DNA of 64,000 nt from Rhizobium sp. NXC14. Its GTDB lineage: Bacteria > Pseudomonadota > Alphaproteobacteria > Rhizobiales > Rhizobiaceae. Under the pieces are notes generated by a model. It made no database searches. It worked only from the letters and a program-made list of their open reading frames with translations, and had not been told where the DNA came from. The translations under genes were made by a program, and so were the position numbers. This document shows positions 7,713 to 18,775 of this stretch, piece after piece; the first letter of the stretch is position 1, and each line of letters opens with the position of its first letter. The stretch lies in contig NZ_CP021030.1 of NCBI RefSeq assembly GCF_002117485.1, positions 3,227,001 through 3,291,000 on the forward strand, written 5' to 3'.

Positions 7713-9410
7713 ATGACCAACAGACTCGAACGTCTCATCGACCAGGGTGTGGGCCGTATCCCCGCCGACATCGTGCTGAAGGGCGGCAGCTTCTTCGATC
7801 TCGTCACCGGCGAAATCGTCCGCTCCGACATCGCCATCGGCGCTGACCGCATTGTTGGCACTGCGGGCGATTATGCGGGCGAGACCGAGATCGACATCTC
7901 GGGCAGAATAGTCGTTCCGGGCTTCATCGACACGCATCTGCACATCGAATCCTCGCTGGTGACGCCGCATGAATTCGACCGCTGCGTCCTGCCCTATGGC
8001 GTCACGACCGCTATCTGCGATCCGCACGAGATCGCTAATGTGCTCGGCGCCGAGGGCATCGAATTCTTCCTTAAATCCGCGCTGGAGACGATCATGGACA
8101 TTCGCGTCCAGCTCTCCTCCTGCGTGCCGGCCACGCATCTCGAAACTGCGGGCGCTGACCTGCCGATCGGAAGCCTGCTGCACTTCCGCGACCATCCCAA
8201 GGTGATCGGTCTTGCCGAATTCATGAATTTCCCCGGGGTGATCCACAAGGATCCCATCTGCATGACTAAGCTCGACGCCTTCCAGGGGGGCCATATCGAT
8301 GGCCACGCGCCGCTTCTTTCCGGCAACGACCTCAACGGCTATCTCGCGGCCGGCATCCGCACCGAGCATGAGTGCACGAGCGCCGCCGAGGCGCTGGAAA
8401 AGATTCGCAAGGGCATGCACATCCTGGTGCGCGAGGGCTCTGTCTCCAAAGACCTCGCCGCGCTGATCCCCATCATCACCGAGCGGCTTTCACCCTACCT
8501 CGCGCTCTGCACCGACGACCGCAATCCGCTCGATATCGCCGAACAGGGCCATCTCGATCATATGATCCGCACTGCGATCGCGAGCGGCGTCGAGCCGCTC
8601 GCCATCTACCGCGCCGCCTCGATCTCTGCCGCACAGGCCTTCGGCCTTAGAGACCGCGGCCTGGTGGCCCCGGGCTGGCGCGCCGATCTCGTGGTTCTCG
8701 ACAGCCTGCAAAGCTGCCGTGCAGAGATGGTTTTTTCCGCCGGCCGCCGCGTCACCGACGCACTTTTTGCCACGCGCAAGCCGGTCGCCCCGATCGGCCT
8801 CGACAGCGTCAAGGCCCGGCGGGTCAATGCCGCCCATTTTGGAGTACCGGTCACCGAGGGCGAAACATCGGTCATCGGCGTCATGCCGGGCAAGATCATC
8901 ACCGAGCATCGCCGCTACCGCCTGCCGGCCAAGGGCAACGAGGCGACGGTCGATCTAACCAACGACATCATCAAGGTCGCGGTCATCGAGCGCCACGGCA
9001 AGAACGGAAATCATGCCAATGGCTTCGTCCAGGGCTTCGGCCTGAAGAAGGGTGCGATCGCCTCCACCGTCGGCCATGACAGCCACAATATCTGCGTCGT
9101 CGGGGTCGATGAGGACGACATGGCGCTCGCCGCAAATCGCCTCGGAGAGATCAAGGGCGGCTTCGTCGTTGTTGAGGATGGCAAGATCACCGGCGAAATC
9201 GCGCTCCCCGTCGCCGGCCTGATGAGCATCGAGCCTTACGAGACAGTGCGCGACACGCTGCACCATCTGCGCCAGGCCGCCTTGGCACTCGGCGCCACGC
9301 TGGAGGAGCCCTTCCTCCAACTGGCCTTCCTGCCGCTGCCCGTCATCCCGCATCTGAAGATTTCCGACCGTGGCATGGTCGACGTGGACAAGTTCGCGCT
9401 GATCGGGTGA
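7713..9410 (+). CDS. ade: Adenine deaminase
   Basis: Enzyme of 565 aa from the Ade family of the amidohydrolase superfamily. It converts adenine to hypoxanthine and ammonia in purine salvage or degradation. The metal-binding HxH is in [12 protein letters not shown], with further superfamily motifs [18 protein letters not shown] and CTDDRNP. The C-terminal adenine-deaminase domain ([12 protein letters not shown]) is complete. ATG at 7713 is preferred over GTG at 7701, four codons upstream, because it gives the MTNRLERL start usual in Rhizobium. The product feeds xanthine dehydrogenase, encoded 30 kb downstream. It is convergent with the alpha-glucosidase gene, 21 bp away. Confidence 0.92.
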   Translation: MTNRLERLIDQGVGRIPADIVLKGGSFFDLVTGEIVRSDIAIGADRIVGTAGDYAGETEIDISGRIVVPGFIDTHLHIESSLVTPHEFDRCVLPYGVTTAICDPHEIANVLGAEGIEFFLKSALETIMDIRVQLSSCVPATHLETAGADLPIGSLLHFRDHPKVIGLAEFMNFPGVIHKDPICMTKLDAFQGGHIDGHAPLLSGNDLNGYLAAGIRTEHECTSAAEALEKIRKGMHILVREGSVSKDLAALIPIITERLSPYLALCTDDRNPLDIAEQGHLDHMIRTAIASGVEPLAIYRAASISAAQAFGLRDRGLVAPGWRADLVVLDSLQSCRAEMVFSAGRRVTDALFATRKPVAPIGLDSVKARRVNAAHFGVPVTEGETSVIGVMPGKIITEHRRYRLPAKGNEATVDLTNDIIKVAVIERHGKNGNHANGFVQGFGLKKGAIASTVGHDSHNICVVGVDEDDMALAANRLGEIKGGFVVVEDGKITGEIALPVAGLMSIEPYETVRDTLHHLRQAALALGATLEEPFLQLAFLPLPVIPHLKISDRGMVDVDKFALIG

Positions 9411-9431
9411 GTAGCGCCGGGTTGGGAGTGC

Positions 9432-11153
9432 TTACTGCCAGGCCTCCGGCAATTCACCCTCAACAGGTTTCGCAACGGGCACCTTCCCGAGCAGCTTCGA
9501 GAGGCCGCCAACCCGCGCACAAAATCCGTCCAGCGCCGCAACCGTCACCGTCCCGGCACCGTCCACAGCCTCGTAGCCCGGCATGGCCAAGGGCTCTCCG
9601 AATACCATGCCGTCAGGCACGCGGAATTCCGCCGGCTTGCGCGTCAGGTTGAAAACGAACAGCAGTTTCTCTCCGTCCTTTTCGCGGGTGAAGGCGAGCA
9701 GGTCCTGATTGGTGCCGATGAAGGTCATCTCGCCGTCAACAAGCGCAGGATGGCTCTTCCGGAAGGCGAGCGTCCGGCGGTAGTGGTGCAGCACCGAGTT
9801 GTCGCTGTCCTCCTGTGTATCCACGGAAAGCGCCGCCTGCTCGTAAGGCACCGGCAGCCAGCTCTTCTCGGCCGAGGTGAAGCCCGCATGCGCCTTTCCG
9901 GCTTCCCATGGCATCGGCGTGCGGCATCCGTCGCGGCCCTTGAAGGCCGGCCAGAAGCGGATGCCGTAGGGATCGCGCAGATCCTCGAAGGCAAGCTCCG
10001 CCTCCGGCAATCCGAGCTCCTCGCCTTGATAAAGGCAAATCGAACCGCGCAGCGCCGCAAGTACGGAGAGCGCGAGCTTGGCGATAACAGGCCGCTCCTC
10101 CTCCGTCAGCGCGAACCGGCTGACATGTCGCATCACGTCATGATTGGAGAAAGCCCAGCAGACCCAACCGTCGGTCACCGATTTCTGGAAGGCTTCGACG
10201 CAGCCGCGGATATGCGCGGCGGTGAAATCAGGCCCCAGCAGATCGAAGGTGTAGCACATGTGCAGCTTGTCGTCGCCACTCGTATAGGCGGCCACCGTCT
10301 TCAGCGAGCGAGCGCCGTCGCCGACTTCGCCGACGGTCGTGCGATCTTCATAGCGGTCGAGCAGCGCACGAAAGCGCTTGAGAAAGCTGATATTTTCCGG
10401 CTGCGTCTTGTCGTAGAGGTGGTTCTGCATGCCGTAAGGATTGGTGTCGGGCGCATCGAGGCCCCCGTCACTGGTATCGGGCTCATGCGGCGGATTGCTT
10501 CGGAGCTGCTTATCGCAGAAATAATAGTTGACCGTGTCCAGCCGGAAACCGTCGACGCCGCGGTCGAGCCAGAACTTCACCGTCTCCAGCACCGCCTCCT
10601 GCACCTCTTCGCTGTGGAAATTGAGGTCAGGCTGCGAAGTCAGGAAATTGTGTTGGTAATATTGCCGGCGCACGCCGTCCCATTCCCAGCCCGGGCCGCC
10701 GAAGATCGACAGCCAGTTGTTCGGCGCCGTCCCATCGGGCTTCGGATCGGCCCAGACATACCAATCCGCCTTCGGATTGCTCCGGCTCGCCCGGCTCTCG
10801 ACGAACCAGGGATGTCGGTCGGAGGTGTGCGAGATCACCTGGTCGATGATCACTTTGATGCCGAGCCTGTGCGCCTCGGCCATCATCTCGTCGAAATCGG
10901 CGAGCGTGCCGAAGATCGGGTCAACGTCGCAATAATCGGAAACGTCGTAACCCATGTCGGCCATCGGAGACTTGAAGAAGGGCGAAAGCCAGATCGCATC
11001 GACACCGAGGCTGGCGATATGCGGTAGCCGGCGGGTGATCCCCTTGAGATCGCCGAGCCCATCGCTGTTGGTGTCCTGAAACGAGCGCGGGTAGACCTGA
11101 TAGATCACCGCTCCGCGCCACCAGTCCGCATTCCCGCCTGCCTGCAATGCCAT
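9432..11153 (-). CDS. Alpha-glucosidase / oligo-glucosidase, GH13
   Basis: Glycoside hydrolase of 573 aa from the GH13 oligo-1,6-glucosidase/alpha-glucosidase subgroup. All conserved regions are visible: DAIWLSPFF, DQVISHTSDRHPWF, the nucleophile in DGFRLDTVN, the acid/base glutamate in TVGEVGD and the transition-state aspartate in FSNHDVMRH. No signal peptide is present, so it is cytoplasmic and probably acts on imported maltose, sucrose or trehalose-like sugars. It resembles rhizobial AglA, but the agl transport genes are not beside it. It is divergent from the opp operon across a 286-bp non-coding region that must hold both promoters. Confidence 0.85.
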   Translation of the reverse strand: MALQAGGNADWWRGAVIYQVYPRSFQDTNSDGLGDLKGITRRLPHIASLGVDAIWLSPFFKSPMADMGYDVSDYCDVDPIFGTLADFDEMMAEAHRLGIKVIIDQVISHTSDRHPWFVESRASRSNPKADWYVWADPKPDGTAPNNWLSIFGGPGWEWDGVRRQYYQHNFLTSQPDLNFHSEEVQEAVLETVKFWLDRGVDGFRLDTVNYYFCDKQLRSNPPHEPDTSDGGLDAPDTNPYGMQNHLYDKTQPENISFLKRFRALLDRYEDRTTVGEVGDGARSLKTVAAYTSGDDKLHMCYTFDLLGPDFTAAHIRGCVEAFQKSVTDGWVCWAFSNHDVMRHVSRFALTEEERPVIAKLALSVLAALRGSICLYQGEELGLPEAELAFEDLRDPYGIRFWPAFKGRDGCRTPMPWEAGKAHAGFTSAEKSWLPVPYEQAALSVDTQEDSDNSVLHHYRRTLAFRKSHPALVDGEMTFIGTNQDLLAFTREKDGEKLLFVFNLTRKPAEFRVPDGMVFGEPLAMPGYEAVDGAGTVTVAALDGFCARVGGLSKLLGKVPVAKPVEGELPEAWQ

Positions 11154-11439
11154 CGGCTACGTCTCCCGCCTTGTTCGCGCTCGCCACACTAAAGCGGACG
11201 AAACAAAAGACAACCATGTGAAGCCGTTATGAATGGAGCCGAAACCGCCGCGACGCTTCGTCGCGATCCCGCAAGAGGGAGACGTATATAGGCTTGTCCA
11301 CAACCGCAAACCAGCCTCCGGATTTGGGGTTGCAACGCAAAGCCTTTGCGATAAGGTGCGCACTGACCTGCACGTAAGAGGTCGAAAACCGGGAACAGAT
11401 GTCTAATAAAGGCGCAAAGCCTAGAAAGGTGGACCCACG

Positions 11440-13020
11440 ATGAACAAGTTCACGAAAAAATTTCTCGCCTCCGCAATGCTTGGCACATTGCTGGCGTTTT
11501 CGGCGCACGCGGCGACGCTCAACATCCACAATGGTGGCGATCCGCAGTCGCTCGATCCGCAGAAACTTTCCGGCGACTGGGAGAATCGTATTGCCGGCGA
11601 CATTTTCGAAGGCCTCGTCACCGAAGACGCCAAGGACAATCCGGTCCCTGGCCAGGCCGAAAGCTGGACCATTTCGCCTGACGGCAAGGTCTACACCTTC
11701 AAGCTCCGCGACGGCATTAAGTGGTCCGATGGCCGGCCGGTAACGGCAGGAGACTTCGTCTTCGCCTTCCAGCGCCTCGTCGATCCGAAGAACGCCGCCG
11801 ACTACGCCTATCTGCAGTTCACCATCAAGAACGCCGAAAAGATCAATAAGGGCGAGATCACCGATCTCAGCCAGCTTGGCGTCAAGGCGATCGACGACAA
11901 GACACTCGAAATCACCCTGGAAAATCCGACTCCCTATTTCCTCAATGCGCTGATGCACTACACGGCCTATCCGCTGCCGAAGCATGTCGTCGAGGCGAAG
12001 GGCCAGGATTGGGTTAAAATCGGCAACATCGTCACCAACGGTCCATATAAGCCGGTCGAATGGGTTCCCGGCTCACACGTCACAACAGTCAAGAACGACC
12101 AGTGGTATGGCACCAAAGAGCTGAAGATCGACGGCGCCAAGTTCTTCGTGCTCGAAGACCAGGAAGCGGCGCTGAAACGCTACCGCGCCGGCGAATTCGA
12201 CATCCTCACCGACTTTCCCACAGACCAGTACGAATGGATGAAGAAGAACCTGCCGGGCCAGGCGCATGTCGCCCCCTTCTCCGGCCTCTATTATTACGTC
12301 GTCAACTCGCAGAAGCCTCCTTTCAGCGACAAGCGCGTCCGCCAGGCTCTCTCCATGGCGATCAACCGCGAAGTGATCGGCCCGCAGATCCTCGGCACAG
12401 GCGAGCTTCCGGCCTATTCCTGGGTTCCGCCAGGCACTGCCAATTACGGCGAGCCGGCCTATGTCAGCTGGAAGGACCTGCCTTACAAGGACAAGGTCGC
12501 CGAGGCCAAGAAACTGCTTGCCGACGCCGGATTCGGCCCAGATAAGCCGCTCCACGCGGTCCTCAGCTACAATACCAATGACAACCACAAGCGCATCGCC
12601 GTCGCGATCGCTTCGATGTGGAAGCCGCTGGGCGTTGATGTCGAGCTCGTCAACGCCGAAACCAAGGTGCATTACGACCAGATGCAGCGCGGCCAGGTGG
12701 AAATCGGCCGTGCGGGCTGGCTTGCCGATTACAACGATCCGGACAATTTCCTGAACCTCCTGGTGACGGGCGTGCAGATGAATTACGGCCGCTGGTCCAA
12801 TCCTGAATATGACAAGCTGATCAAGGACGGCAATGCTCAGACGGACCTCACCAAGCGCGCCGAAATCTTCAAGAAGGCCGAGCAACTGGCGCTTGATGAA
12901 TCCGCCGCCCTGCCGATCTACTATTACGTCTCGAAGAATGTCGTTTCGCCAAAGATCGAAGGCTTCGTCGACAACATCCAGGACATCCACCGCACGCGCT
13001 GGCTGTCGATGAAAGAGTAA
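11440..13020 (+). CDS. oppA: Oligopeptide ABC transporter, periplasmic binding protein
   Basis: SBP_bac_5 family protein of 526 aa with an N-terminal signal peptide (about 1-24, ending AHA). Family segments include NIHNGGDPQSLDPQ at the mature N-terminus and FKLRDGIKWSDGRPVTAGDFVFAF in pieces near residue 90. The length and the PLPKHVV and YYVVNSQKPPF segments fit Gram-negative OppA, which binds short peptides with little sequence preference. A strong SD (AAAGGTGG) precedes the ATG. It is the first gene of a five-gene operon and is separated from oppB by a stable stem-loop that probably raises its relative expression. Confidence 0.9.
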   Translation: MNKFTKKFLASAMLGTLLAFSAHAATLNIHNGGDPQSLDPQKLSGDWENRIAGDIFEGLVTEDAKDNPVPGQAESWTISPDGKVYTFKLRDGIKWSDGRPVTAGDFVFAFQRLVDPKNAADYAYLQFTIKNAEKINKGEITDLSQLGVKAIDDKTLEITLENPTPYFLNALMHYTAYPLPKHVVEAKGQDWVKIGNIVTNGPYKPVEWVPGSHVTTVKNDQWYGTKELKIDGAKFFVLEDQEAALKRYRAGEFDILTDFPTDQYEWMKKNLPGQAHVAPFSGLYYYVVNSQKPPFSDKRVRQALSMAINREVIGPQILGTGELPAYSWVPPGTANYGEPAYVSWKDLPYKDKVAEAKKLLADAGFGPDKPLHAVLSYNTNDNHKRIAVAIASMWKPLGVDVELVNAETKVHYDQMQRGQVEIGRAGWLADYNDPDNFLNLLVTGVQMNYGRWSNPEYDKLIKDGNAQTDLTKRAEIFKKAEQLALDESAALPIYYYVSKNVVSPKIEGFVDNIQDIHRTRWLSMKE

Positions 13021-13027
13021 GGGAAAA

Positions 13028-13058
13028 CGGTCCTTCCCGCACACTGCGGGAAGGACCG
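13028..13058 (+). promoter_or_regulatory. Intercistronic stem-loop between oppA and oppB
   Basis: A 14-bp perfect stem (13028-13041 with 13045-13058) with loop CAC fills most of the 48-bp gap and has no U tract. Such structures usually protect the 3' end of the upstream binding-protein message from exonucleases while allowing read-through to oppB. Confidence 0.75.
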
Positions 13059-13068
13059 GCCCACGACC

Positions 13069-13992
13069 ATGATCAAATACGCTCTCCGTCGCCTGCTGTC
13101 GACGATCCCCGTCATGTGGATCGCCGTGACAGCCTCGTTTTTCGTCCTGCGCCTTGCTCCCGGCGGCCCCTTCGATGGCGAAAGGCCATTGCCGCCGGTC
13201 ATCCTCAAGAATCTTGCGGCCCACTACAATCTCGACAAGCCGCTGATCCAGCAATACCTGCTCTACGTCGGAGATCTGCTCAAGGGCGATCTCGGCCCCT
13301 CCTTCTCCAGTGAGGATTTCAGCGTCGCTCAGCAGATCATGATCGGTCTGCCCTATACCTTCACGATCGGCACGGCTGCTTTCCTGCTCGCCATCATCGT
13401 CGGCGTGACCGTCGGCTGTCTCGGGGCGCTTTATCAGAACAAGACGCCGGACTACATTCTCGGTAGCCTGATCCTGATCGGCGTCGTGCTGCCGAACTTC
13501 CTGATCGCGCCGATTCTGCAATTGATCTTCGGCATCCATCTTGCCTGGTTTCCGGTCGGCGGCTGGGGTGACGGCTCGCTCAAATTCCTTGTCCTGCCGA
13601 TCGTCGTTCTAGCCCTTCCCCATGCCGGGCGCATCTCGCGCATAACCCGCGGCTCGATGATCGAAGTGATGAACCAGAACTTCATCCGCACCGCCAAGGC
13701 CAAGGGCATCGGCCCGCGGCTGACGGTGATGCGCCACGCGCTGAAGCCCGCCATGATGCCGGTCGTCTCCTATCTCGGACCGGCGGCAAGCTACCTTCTC
13801 ACCGGCTCGCTGGTTGTCGAGAGCATTTTCGGATTGCCCGGCATCGGCCGCTATTTCGTCAATGCGGCGTTGAACCGCGACTACGGCATGGTTCTCGGAA
13901 CGGTCATCTTCTACATGGTGCTGATCGTGTTCCTGAACCTTCTCGTCGATATCGCCTATGCGTGGCTCGATCCGAAAGTGAGAAACCGATGA
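13069..13992 (+). CDS. oppB: Oligopeptide ABC transporter permease OppB
   Basis: Inner-membrane permease of 307 aa with the DppB/OppB topology: a helix at the N-terminus (about 10-30), a periplasmic loop, then five more helices with the BPD_transp_1 domain. The ATPase-contact loop is near residue 205 (FIRTAKAKGI). It pairs with OppC to form the membrane channel for peptides. It lies 48 bp after oppA, and its stop codon overlaps the oppC start (ATGA). Confidence 0.9.
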   Translation: MIKYALRRLLSTIPVMWIAVTASFFVLRLAPGGPFDGERPLPPVILKNLAAHYNLDKPLIQQYLLYVGDLLKGDLGPSFSSEDFSVAQQIMIGLPYTFTIGTAAFLLAIIVGVTVGCLGALYQNKTPDYILGSLILIGVVLPNFLIAPILQLIFGIHLAWFPVGGWGDGSLKFLVLPIVVLALPHAGRISRITRGSMIEVMNQNFIRTAKAKGIGPRLTVMRHALKPAMMPVVSYLGPAASYLLTGSLVVESIFGLPGIGRYFVNAALNRDYGMVLGTVIFYMVLIVFLNLLVDIAYAWLDPKVRNR

Positions 13993-14906
13993 TCCTCAAT
14001 CCCGCAAAACGCGAGCTGCTCGCAGAGGAGCTTCTGCAGGCCGAAGGCCTGGCGCCCGAAGGCCGTTCGCTCACCAGGGATGCGCTTCGCCGCCTCGGGC
14101 GCAACAAGGCGGCCGTTCTGTCGATCGCCGTCCTCGGGCTCCTGATCCTCGCCGCCTTCCTCGGTCCCTGGTTCATTCCCTTCAACTACGAGGACCCGGA
14201 TTGGGCCGCGTTCCGCATCCCGCCCTCGATCGAGACCGGCCATTATTTCGGCACTGACCCGAACGGCCGCGACCTTCTCGCCCGCGTGCTCTACGGCACC
14301 CGCGTCTCGCTGGCCGTAGCGCTGACGGCGACTGTCGTCTCGGTCGTCATCGGCGTACTCTATGGCGCGATATCGGGCTATATCGGCGGGAGGCTGGATG
14401 CAATCATGATGCGCTTCGTCGACATCATGTACGCGCTTCCCTACATCCTCTTCGTCATCCTGCTGATGGTGATCTTCGGCCGCAACGTCTATCTGCTCTT
14501 TGCCGCGATCGGCGCGCTGGAATGGCTGACAATGGCCCGCATCGTGCGTGGCCAGACGCTGTCGATCAAGCATCGCGAATTCATCGAAGCGGCCCGCGCA
14601 TCCGGGCAGCGGCCGTTCAAGATCATCGTCAAGCACATCATCCCGAACCTCGTCGGGCCGGTGGTCATTTTTGCGGCGCTGACAGTGCCCGAGATCATCG
14701 CCACGGAAAGCTTCCTTTCCTATCTCGGCTTCGGCGTGCAGGAACCGCTGACCTCGCTCGGCACGCTGATCGCGGAAGGGACCGATGCGATGGAAAGCAT
14801 GCCCTGGCTGCTGATCTTCCCGGCAAGCTTCCTCGTCGCCCTGCTGCTCAGCCTGCTCTTCATCGGAGACGGCCTGCGCGACGCGTTCGACCCGAAGGAT
14901 CGATAG
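13989..14906 (+). CDS. oppC: Oligopeptide ABC transporter permease OppC
   Basis: Permease of 305 aa from the OppC/DppC class. A cytoplasmic N-terminus of about 40 residues (OppC_N) precedes the first helix near residue 45. The typical FGTDPNGRDLLARVLYGTR segment follows, then a BPD_transp_1 domain with the EAARASGQ loop near residue 205. ATG at 13989 overlaps the oppB stop and is chosen over an earlier in-frame GTG/ATG that would extend far into oppB. The gene ends one base before oppD. Confidence 0.9.
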   Translation: MILNPAKRELLAEELLQAEGLAPEGRSLTRDALRRLGRNKAAVLSIAVLGLLILAAFLGPWFIPFNYEDPDWAAFRIPPSIETGHYFGTDPNGRDLLARVLYGTRVSLAVALTATVVSVVIGVLYGAISGYIGGRLDAIMMRFVDIMYALPYILFVILLMVIFGRNVYLLFAAIGALEWLTMARIVRGQTLSIKHREFIEAARASGQRPFKIIVKHIIPNLVGPVVIFAALTVPEIIATESFLSYLGFGVQEPLTSLGTLIAEGTDAMESMPWLLIFPASFLVALLLSLLFIGDGLRDAFDPKDR

Positions 14907-14907
14907 A

Positions 14908-15901
<994 letters not shown>

Positions 15902-15909
<8 letters not shown>

Positions 15910-16888
15910 TCGCTCGCTGCTCAGGGTCGAGAACCTCACCACCCAGTTCGAACTGCCGGCGAAAGGCCTCTTCAAGCCGCCGGTCTTCCTTACCGCCGTC
16001 AACAATGTCAGCTTCGATCTCGCCGAAGGCCGCACGCTCGGTGTTGTCGGCGAATCCGGCTGCGGCAAATCCACACTCGGCCGGTCCATTCTGCGGCTCT
16101 TGAAATCGCAGAAGGGCCGCATCCTCTGGCAGGGCCGCAATCTTCTCGACCTCACGGAGGAGGAAATGCGTGTCGCTCGCCGCGACATGCAGATCATCTT
16201 CCAGGATCCGATCGCCTCGCTCGACCCGCGCATGACGGTTGGAGACATCATCGCCGAACCGCTCACTGTCTTCGAACCGAAGCTTTCGAAGGCCGAGCGT
16301 ACCCAGCGCGTGCGCGAAATCATGGGCGCCGTCGGCCTGGTGCCGGAGATGATCAACCGCTATCCGCACGAATTCTCCGGCGGCCAGGCGCAACGCATCG
16401 GCATTGCGCGTGCGATCATCACCAAACCGAAGCTCATTGTCTGTGACGAGCCCGTTTCGGCCCTCGACGTTTCAATCCAGGGCCAGGTCATCACGCTTCT
16501 GCGCAGGCTGCGTAGGGAGTTCGGCCTGACGCTGATCTTCATCAGCCACGACCTCTCGGTCGTGCGCCTGATCTCCGATGATGTGCTGGTACTCTATCTC
16601 GGCCGCGTGGTGGAATCAGGCGACTGCGCCACTGTCTTCGATCATCCCGCTCACCCCTATACACAGGCGCTGTTTTCCGCCGCACCGATCCCGGATCCGA
16701 AGCTTGCGCGCCTGCGCACCCGCATCCGCCTGCAGGGCGATCCGCCCTCGCCGCTCAACCCGCCGAAAGGCTGCGTCTTCTCTCCCCGCTGCTGGAAGGC
16801 GACCGACATCTGCCGCACGGAAATGCCGCCGACCGAAGAGGTTCGTCCCGGTCAGAAGGCGGCCTGCTATCATATGGACCGGCCGTGA
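15902..16888 (+). CDS. oppF: Oligopeptide ABC transporter ATPase OppF
   Basis: Second ATPase of the peptide transporter, 328 aa. Walker A GESGCGKS is near residue 57, the Q-loop is in IIFQDPIASLDPRM, the signature FSGGQAQRIGIARA near 160 and Walker B LIVCDEPVSALD near 180. The C-terminal GCVFSPRC segment is also of the OppF type. It is the last gene of the oppABCDF operon. A weak hairpin begins inside its stop codon. Confidence 0.92.
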
Positions 16889-16917
16889 GTGGAGGCCGCA
16901 TGAAGCGGCCTTCACTC
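16887..16917 (+). terminator. Hairpin at the end of the opp operon
   Basis: An imperfect 13-bp stem (16887-16899 with 16905-16917, one G-U pair) starts in the oppF stop codon. There is no strong T run, so it may be a 3'-protecting structure or a weak terminator. Confidence 0.45.
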
Positions 16918-17055
16918 GTAACACTTGTCACGTCCCCTTTGCGGTGAATCGGCCAAAACACACATGCGTCGGAATCTATAATCTCCGATAACAAAGATTT
17001 AGATGCGCGCATGTTATCCCTGCCTCCGCCCAATCATGGGCTTGGGGAACGCAAT

Positions 17056-17397
17056 ATGAAATCGAAACTATCAGGATTGATCGCGCTTGCCGCTGCGATC
17101 ATCGCCACCTCCGCCGTATCGTCACATGCCGAAGATCTGAAATTCCAGCTCACCAACGGGACCAAGTCCGTCCTGACACGCTTCTACAGTTCGCCGACAG
17201 GCGTCAACAGCTGGGAAGAAGACGTGTTCGGCGAGGATGTCCTCAATCCAGGCGAGACCGTGAACATCACCATCGCCGACGGCCGTACCGTCTGCAAATA
17301 CGACATGCGCTTCGAATTCGACGAAGACTCGGACCTCGACACCACCGAAGACACGCAGGATCTTTGCGCGCTCGGCAGCTACACCATCCACGAATAA
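17056..17397 (+). CDS. Small secreted protein of unknown function
   Basis: Protein of 113 aa with a clear signal peptide (1 to about 25, cleavage after SHA). The mature domain of about 88 residues is acidic (an Asp/Glu-rich stretch DEDSDLDTTED) and has two cysteines, in TVCKYD and DLCALG, that could form a disulphide. I do not recognise the family. The pattern looks like a small beta-rich periplasmic domain. ATG at 17056 is chosen over 17011 because it starts directly with the signal peptide and follows GGGGAACGC. It is a single gene between the opp operon and a strong terminator. Confidence 0.75.
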   Translation: MKSKLSGLIALAAAIIATSAVSSHAEDLKFQLTNGTKSVLTRFYSSPTGVNSWEEDVFGEDVLNPGETVNITIADGRTVCKYDMRFEFDEDSDLDTTEDTQDLCALGSYTIHE

Positions 17398-17412
17398 ACA
17401 CCTTTCGCGCTT

Positions 17413-17443
17413 GCCGCCTTCGCTTGCCCGCGAAGGCGGCTTT
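17413..17443 (+). terminator. Terminator after the small secreted protein gene
   Basis: An 11-bp perfect stem (17413-17423 with 17430-17440) with a 6-base loop is followed by TTT, 15 bp after the stop. Confidence 0.8.
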
Positions 17444-17581
17444 CGGTTCCTTGTCGCAATGGCGCTTGCAATATCGACGCTTGTCACTCCGCCCGGCTCC
17501 GCGTATCAGCGGATGAAGCGTTAATTCGAAGCGATAGAGCGGCCTGTTGCATCAACGGCGCTCCGATGCCGGGAGGACAAG

Positions 17582-18505
17582 GTGAACGGAAGACGGTTTC
17601 TGTCGATCGGTGAATGCATGGTGGAGCTCTCGCAGGCCGGCGACGGCCTGCTGCGCAAGGGTTTTGCCGGCGATACCTTCAATACCGCATGGTATGCCCG
17701 CGCTTGCCTCGGCCCCGGTTGGTCAGTCGATTATTTCACCGCGCTCGGAGACGACGCCATGTCGGACGAGATGGCTGCTTTTATCGCCGGAGCGGGTATC
17801 GGCACGAACCTCATCCGCCGCGTCAAGGGCAAGACGCCGGGCCTCTACATGATCAATCTGAAGAACGGCGAACGCTCCTTCAGCTATTGGCGCGACAGTT
17901 CGGCCGCCCGCAGCCTGGCTGCCGATCCGGATCATCTACGCGAGGCGGTGGAAAGCGCTGACGTCGTTTATTTCTCCGGCATCACCCTTGCCATCCTGCC
18001 GCAGGAGGATGCCGCAACGCTGCTCGCCGAAATCCGTCGCGCCAAGGCAGCCGGCAAGCTCGTGGTTTTCGACCCCAACATCCGTCCACGCCTCTGGTCG
18101 AGCTACGACGTGATGCATGCGACGATTAGCGAAGGCGCCCGCTCCTCCGTGTTCGTCATGCCGAGCTTTGACGACGAGGCCGCCCATTTCGGCGACGATT
18201 CCATCGAGGCGACCATCCATCGCTACCGCGCGCTGGGCGCTCTCGATGTCGTGGTCAAAAATGGCGCAGACGGCGTTACCTTGAATTTCGGCGGCGAGGA
18301 GACCTTCGTGCCGGCCGAAAAGGTCGAGAACGTCGTCGACACCACCAGCGCCGGCGACAGTTTCAATGGTGCCTTTCTCGCACGATATCTCGAGAGTCAA
18401 GACGCGCCGGCCGCTGCGCGCTTCGCCGCAGGCGTTGCGGCTCGCGTCGTCAGTGAGCATGGGGCGTTGATTGCAAGAGAGAAGCTCGGGTTGAGCGGCG
18501 CCTGA
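17582..18505 (+). CDS. kdgK: 2-dehydro-3-deoxygluconokinase (PfkB family)
   Basis: Sugar kinase of 307 aa. It has the N-terminal PfkB segment IGECMVELS, the substrate-contact stretch GFAGDTFNTAWYAR, and the C-terminal ATP/anion-hole signature DTTSAGDSFNGAF with the catalytic Asp near residue 259. KdgK phosphorylates 2-keto-3-deoxygluconate to KDPG, which then enters the Entner-Doudoroff pathway used by rhizobia. The start is GTG at 17582 behind a strong SD (GGGAGGACAAG). No hexuronate genes are adjacent, so KDG as substrate is inferred from subfamily motifs alone. Confidence 0.82.
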   Translation: MNGRRFLSIGECMVELSQAGDGLLRKGFAGDTFNTAWYARACLGPGWSVDYFTALGDDAMSDEMAAFIAGAGIGTNLIRRVKGKTPGLYMINLKNGERSFSYWRDSSAARSLAADPDHLREAVESADVVYFSGITLAILPQEDAATLLAEIRRAKAAGKLVVFDPNIRPRLWSSYDVMHATISEGARSSVFVMPSFDDEAAHFGDDSIEATIHRYRALGALDVVVKNGADGVTLNFGGEETFVPAEKVENVVDTTSAGDSFNGAFLARYLESQDAPAAARFAAGVAARVVSEHGALIAREKLGLSGA

Positions 18506-18583
18506 AGCCCGCGCACGACCGTACATATGCCATGCGCGGGCGCTCCCCGCCTTGTCGGCATGCCTCCCCCTAAGGGATGAAAA

Positions 18584-18775
18584 TCAGGACTTCGTCGGCC
18601 GATCTGCCTCGCGAACGGCCTCGTCATGATACCAGCAGCTATCGAGCGCGGCGTCGCAGACATCAGCCGCCTCGCGCTCCATCAGCCTGGCGCGTTCGAA
18701 CCGGCTTGCGGCCCGCGTCGGCTTGACGGGAAACTGGTAAATCGTCGCGGATTCACGATGGAAACCGGTGGGCAT
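18584..18775 (-). CDS. gstI: GstI, glutamine synthetase II translational inhibitor (DUF2735)
   Basis: Protein of 63 aa starting MPTGFHRESATIYQFPVK, the conserved N-terminus of the DUF2735 family. In R. leguminosarum the divergent gene upstream of glnII encodes the 63-residue GstI, reported to block translation of glnII mRNA when nitrogen is plentiful. Length, position and orientation match exactly. ATG at 18775 follows a strong SD (GGAGGCGAG); upstream ATGs would add an unconserved 28-residue tail. The 432-bp region shared with glnII should contain NtrC-controlled promoters for both genes. Confidence 0.88.
   Translation of the reverse strand: MPTGFHRESATIYQFPVKPTRAASRFERARLMEREAADVCDAALDSCWYHDEAVREADRPTKS

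Noticed and set aside
12073..13539. A 488-codon minus-strand open frame opposite oppA and oppB
   Set aside because: Antisense of two well-recognised genes; it crosses their boundary and the intercistronic hairpin and shows no domain.
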